Positions 63,717 to 64,000 of a stretch of DNA of 64,000 bases are shown here, piece by piece. How positions within the stretch are numbered: the stretch's first letter is position 1; the number at the start of each line of letters is the position of its first letter. Location: NCBI GenBank assembly GCA_963761475.1, contig CAVXGT010000014.1:1-64000 (forward strand), written 5' to 3'. The DNA is from Ga0077555 sp963761475. GTDB lineage: Bacteria; Pseudomonadota; Alphaproteobacteria; Rhizobiales; Hyphomicrobiaceae. A program made the translations under genes and the position numbers. The notes below the pieces were generated by a model, which saw only the letters and a list, made by a program, of their open reading frames with translations, did not search any database and was not told the DNA's origin.

Positions 63717-64000
63717 ATGGAAAGCGCGTTCCGGCCCCTCGAAGGTATCCGTGTCGTCGACGTCAGCCATGTCATCGCCGGCCCGTTCGCCACGTTTCAT
63801 CTGGCCATGATGGGCGCCGACGTCCTCAAGATCGAGGGGCCGGCCGGCGACGTCATGCGTCGCGGCGCCCGTGGCCCCGAAGCGTTCCTGGCGCTCAATG
63901 CCGGCAAGCGTAAGATCTCGCTCGACCTGGCGACGCCCGAAGGCCATGCCCGGGCGCTGGCCGAGATCAAGGGCGCCGACGTCTTCGTCGACAATCTGCG
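63717..64000 (+). CDS. CaiB/BaiF-type CoA transferase (class III), partial
   Basis: The first 94 codons only; the gene runs off the right edge. PLEGIRVVDVSHVIAGPFAT and MGADVLKIEGPAGDVMR, with LALNAGKRKISLDLATPEGH, are the class III CoA-transferase N-terminus. It moves CoA from an acyl-CoA to a free acid such as formate, oxalate or carnitine; the substrate cannot be told here. The catalytic Asp lies beyond the window. ATG 63717 follows AGGAGA. Confidence 0.92.
   Translation, partial: MESAFRPLEGIRVVDVSHVIAGPFATFHLAMMGADVLKIEGPAGDVMRRGARGPEAFLALNAGKRKISLDLATPEGHARALAEIKGADVFVDNL

Overview
The window is GC-rich, densely coded chromosomal DNA with no tRNA, rRNA, phage, IS or CRISPR signature that I can see. 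Gene content points to an alphaproteobacterium, probably of the Hyphomicrobiales (Rhizobiales) or a close relative. The markers are a GapR (DUF2312) nucleoid protein, an ActR/RegA redox regulator, an iscR-cysteine desulfurase-sufBCDS-sufT operon, OpgC, a DmdC-type acyl-CoA dehydrogenase and many short-overlap (ATGA) operons. Species-level assignment is not possible from the sequence alone.

Region 1 (1-17.3 kb) is catabolic and transport DNA. A minus-strand sugar-type ABC operon (binding protein, two permeases, ATPase running off the left edge) is followed by an EamA exporter with an SRPBCC protein, a UxaA-type dehydratase, and a GntR regulator overlapping a PhyH dioxygenase. Then comes a complete dipeptide/oligopeptide ABC operon (binding protein, OppB, C, D, F) diverging from an amidase. 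The Opp binding protein and permease genes carry many one-base frameshifts.

Region 2 (17.4-26 kb) holds a DmdC-like acyl-CoA dehydrogenase, the Sua5 tRNA threonylcarbamoylation enzyme overlapping a TauE/SafE exporter, an M20 deacylase, a thioredoxin-like secreted protein and two alpha/beta hydrolases. One hydrolase is an unusual 648-residue membrane-spanning form.

Region 3 (26.1-34.7 kb) is the Fe-S assembly operon: an IscR-like Rrf2 regulator, an IscS/NifS-type desulfurase, sufB, two small uncharacterised genes, sufC (frameshifted in this sequence), sufD, sufS and sufT. A sequence matching the IscR type-1 operator overlaps the -35 of its likely promoter.

Region 4 (35-45 kb) has an FKBP isomerase, then a membrane-anchored phospho-signalling cassette (PP2C phosphatase, Ser/Thr kinase with about six C-terminal membrane segments, divergent FHA protein). 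After these come an SDR with a non-canonical active site, a ketopantoate-reductase-like enzyme and a soluble PQQ-type sugar dehydrogenase.

Region 5 (45-58 kb) holds a DUF937 protein, a polysaccharide deacetylase, a SulP transporter, LepA, an FkbM methyltransferase, a second ketopantoate-reductase-like protein, a Prx5 peroxiredoxin, and an OpgC / SGNH / esterase trio. A small membrane-protein gene interrupted by an in-frame amber codon lies just upstream of lepA.

Region 6 (58-64 kb) carries a MoeB/ThiF-type activating enzyme, an MFS transporter, an orphan ParA ATPase, a hidden frameshifted YdcH-type gene, RegA, GapR and the start of a CaiB-type CoA transferase.

One-base frameshifts recur across unrelated genes, including sufC, which is normally essential where it is the only Fe-S scaffold ATPase. 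Uncorrected sequencing or assembly indels are therefore a serious possibility, and broken genes should not be taken as real pseudogenes without read support.
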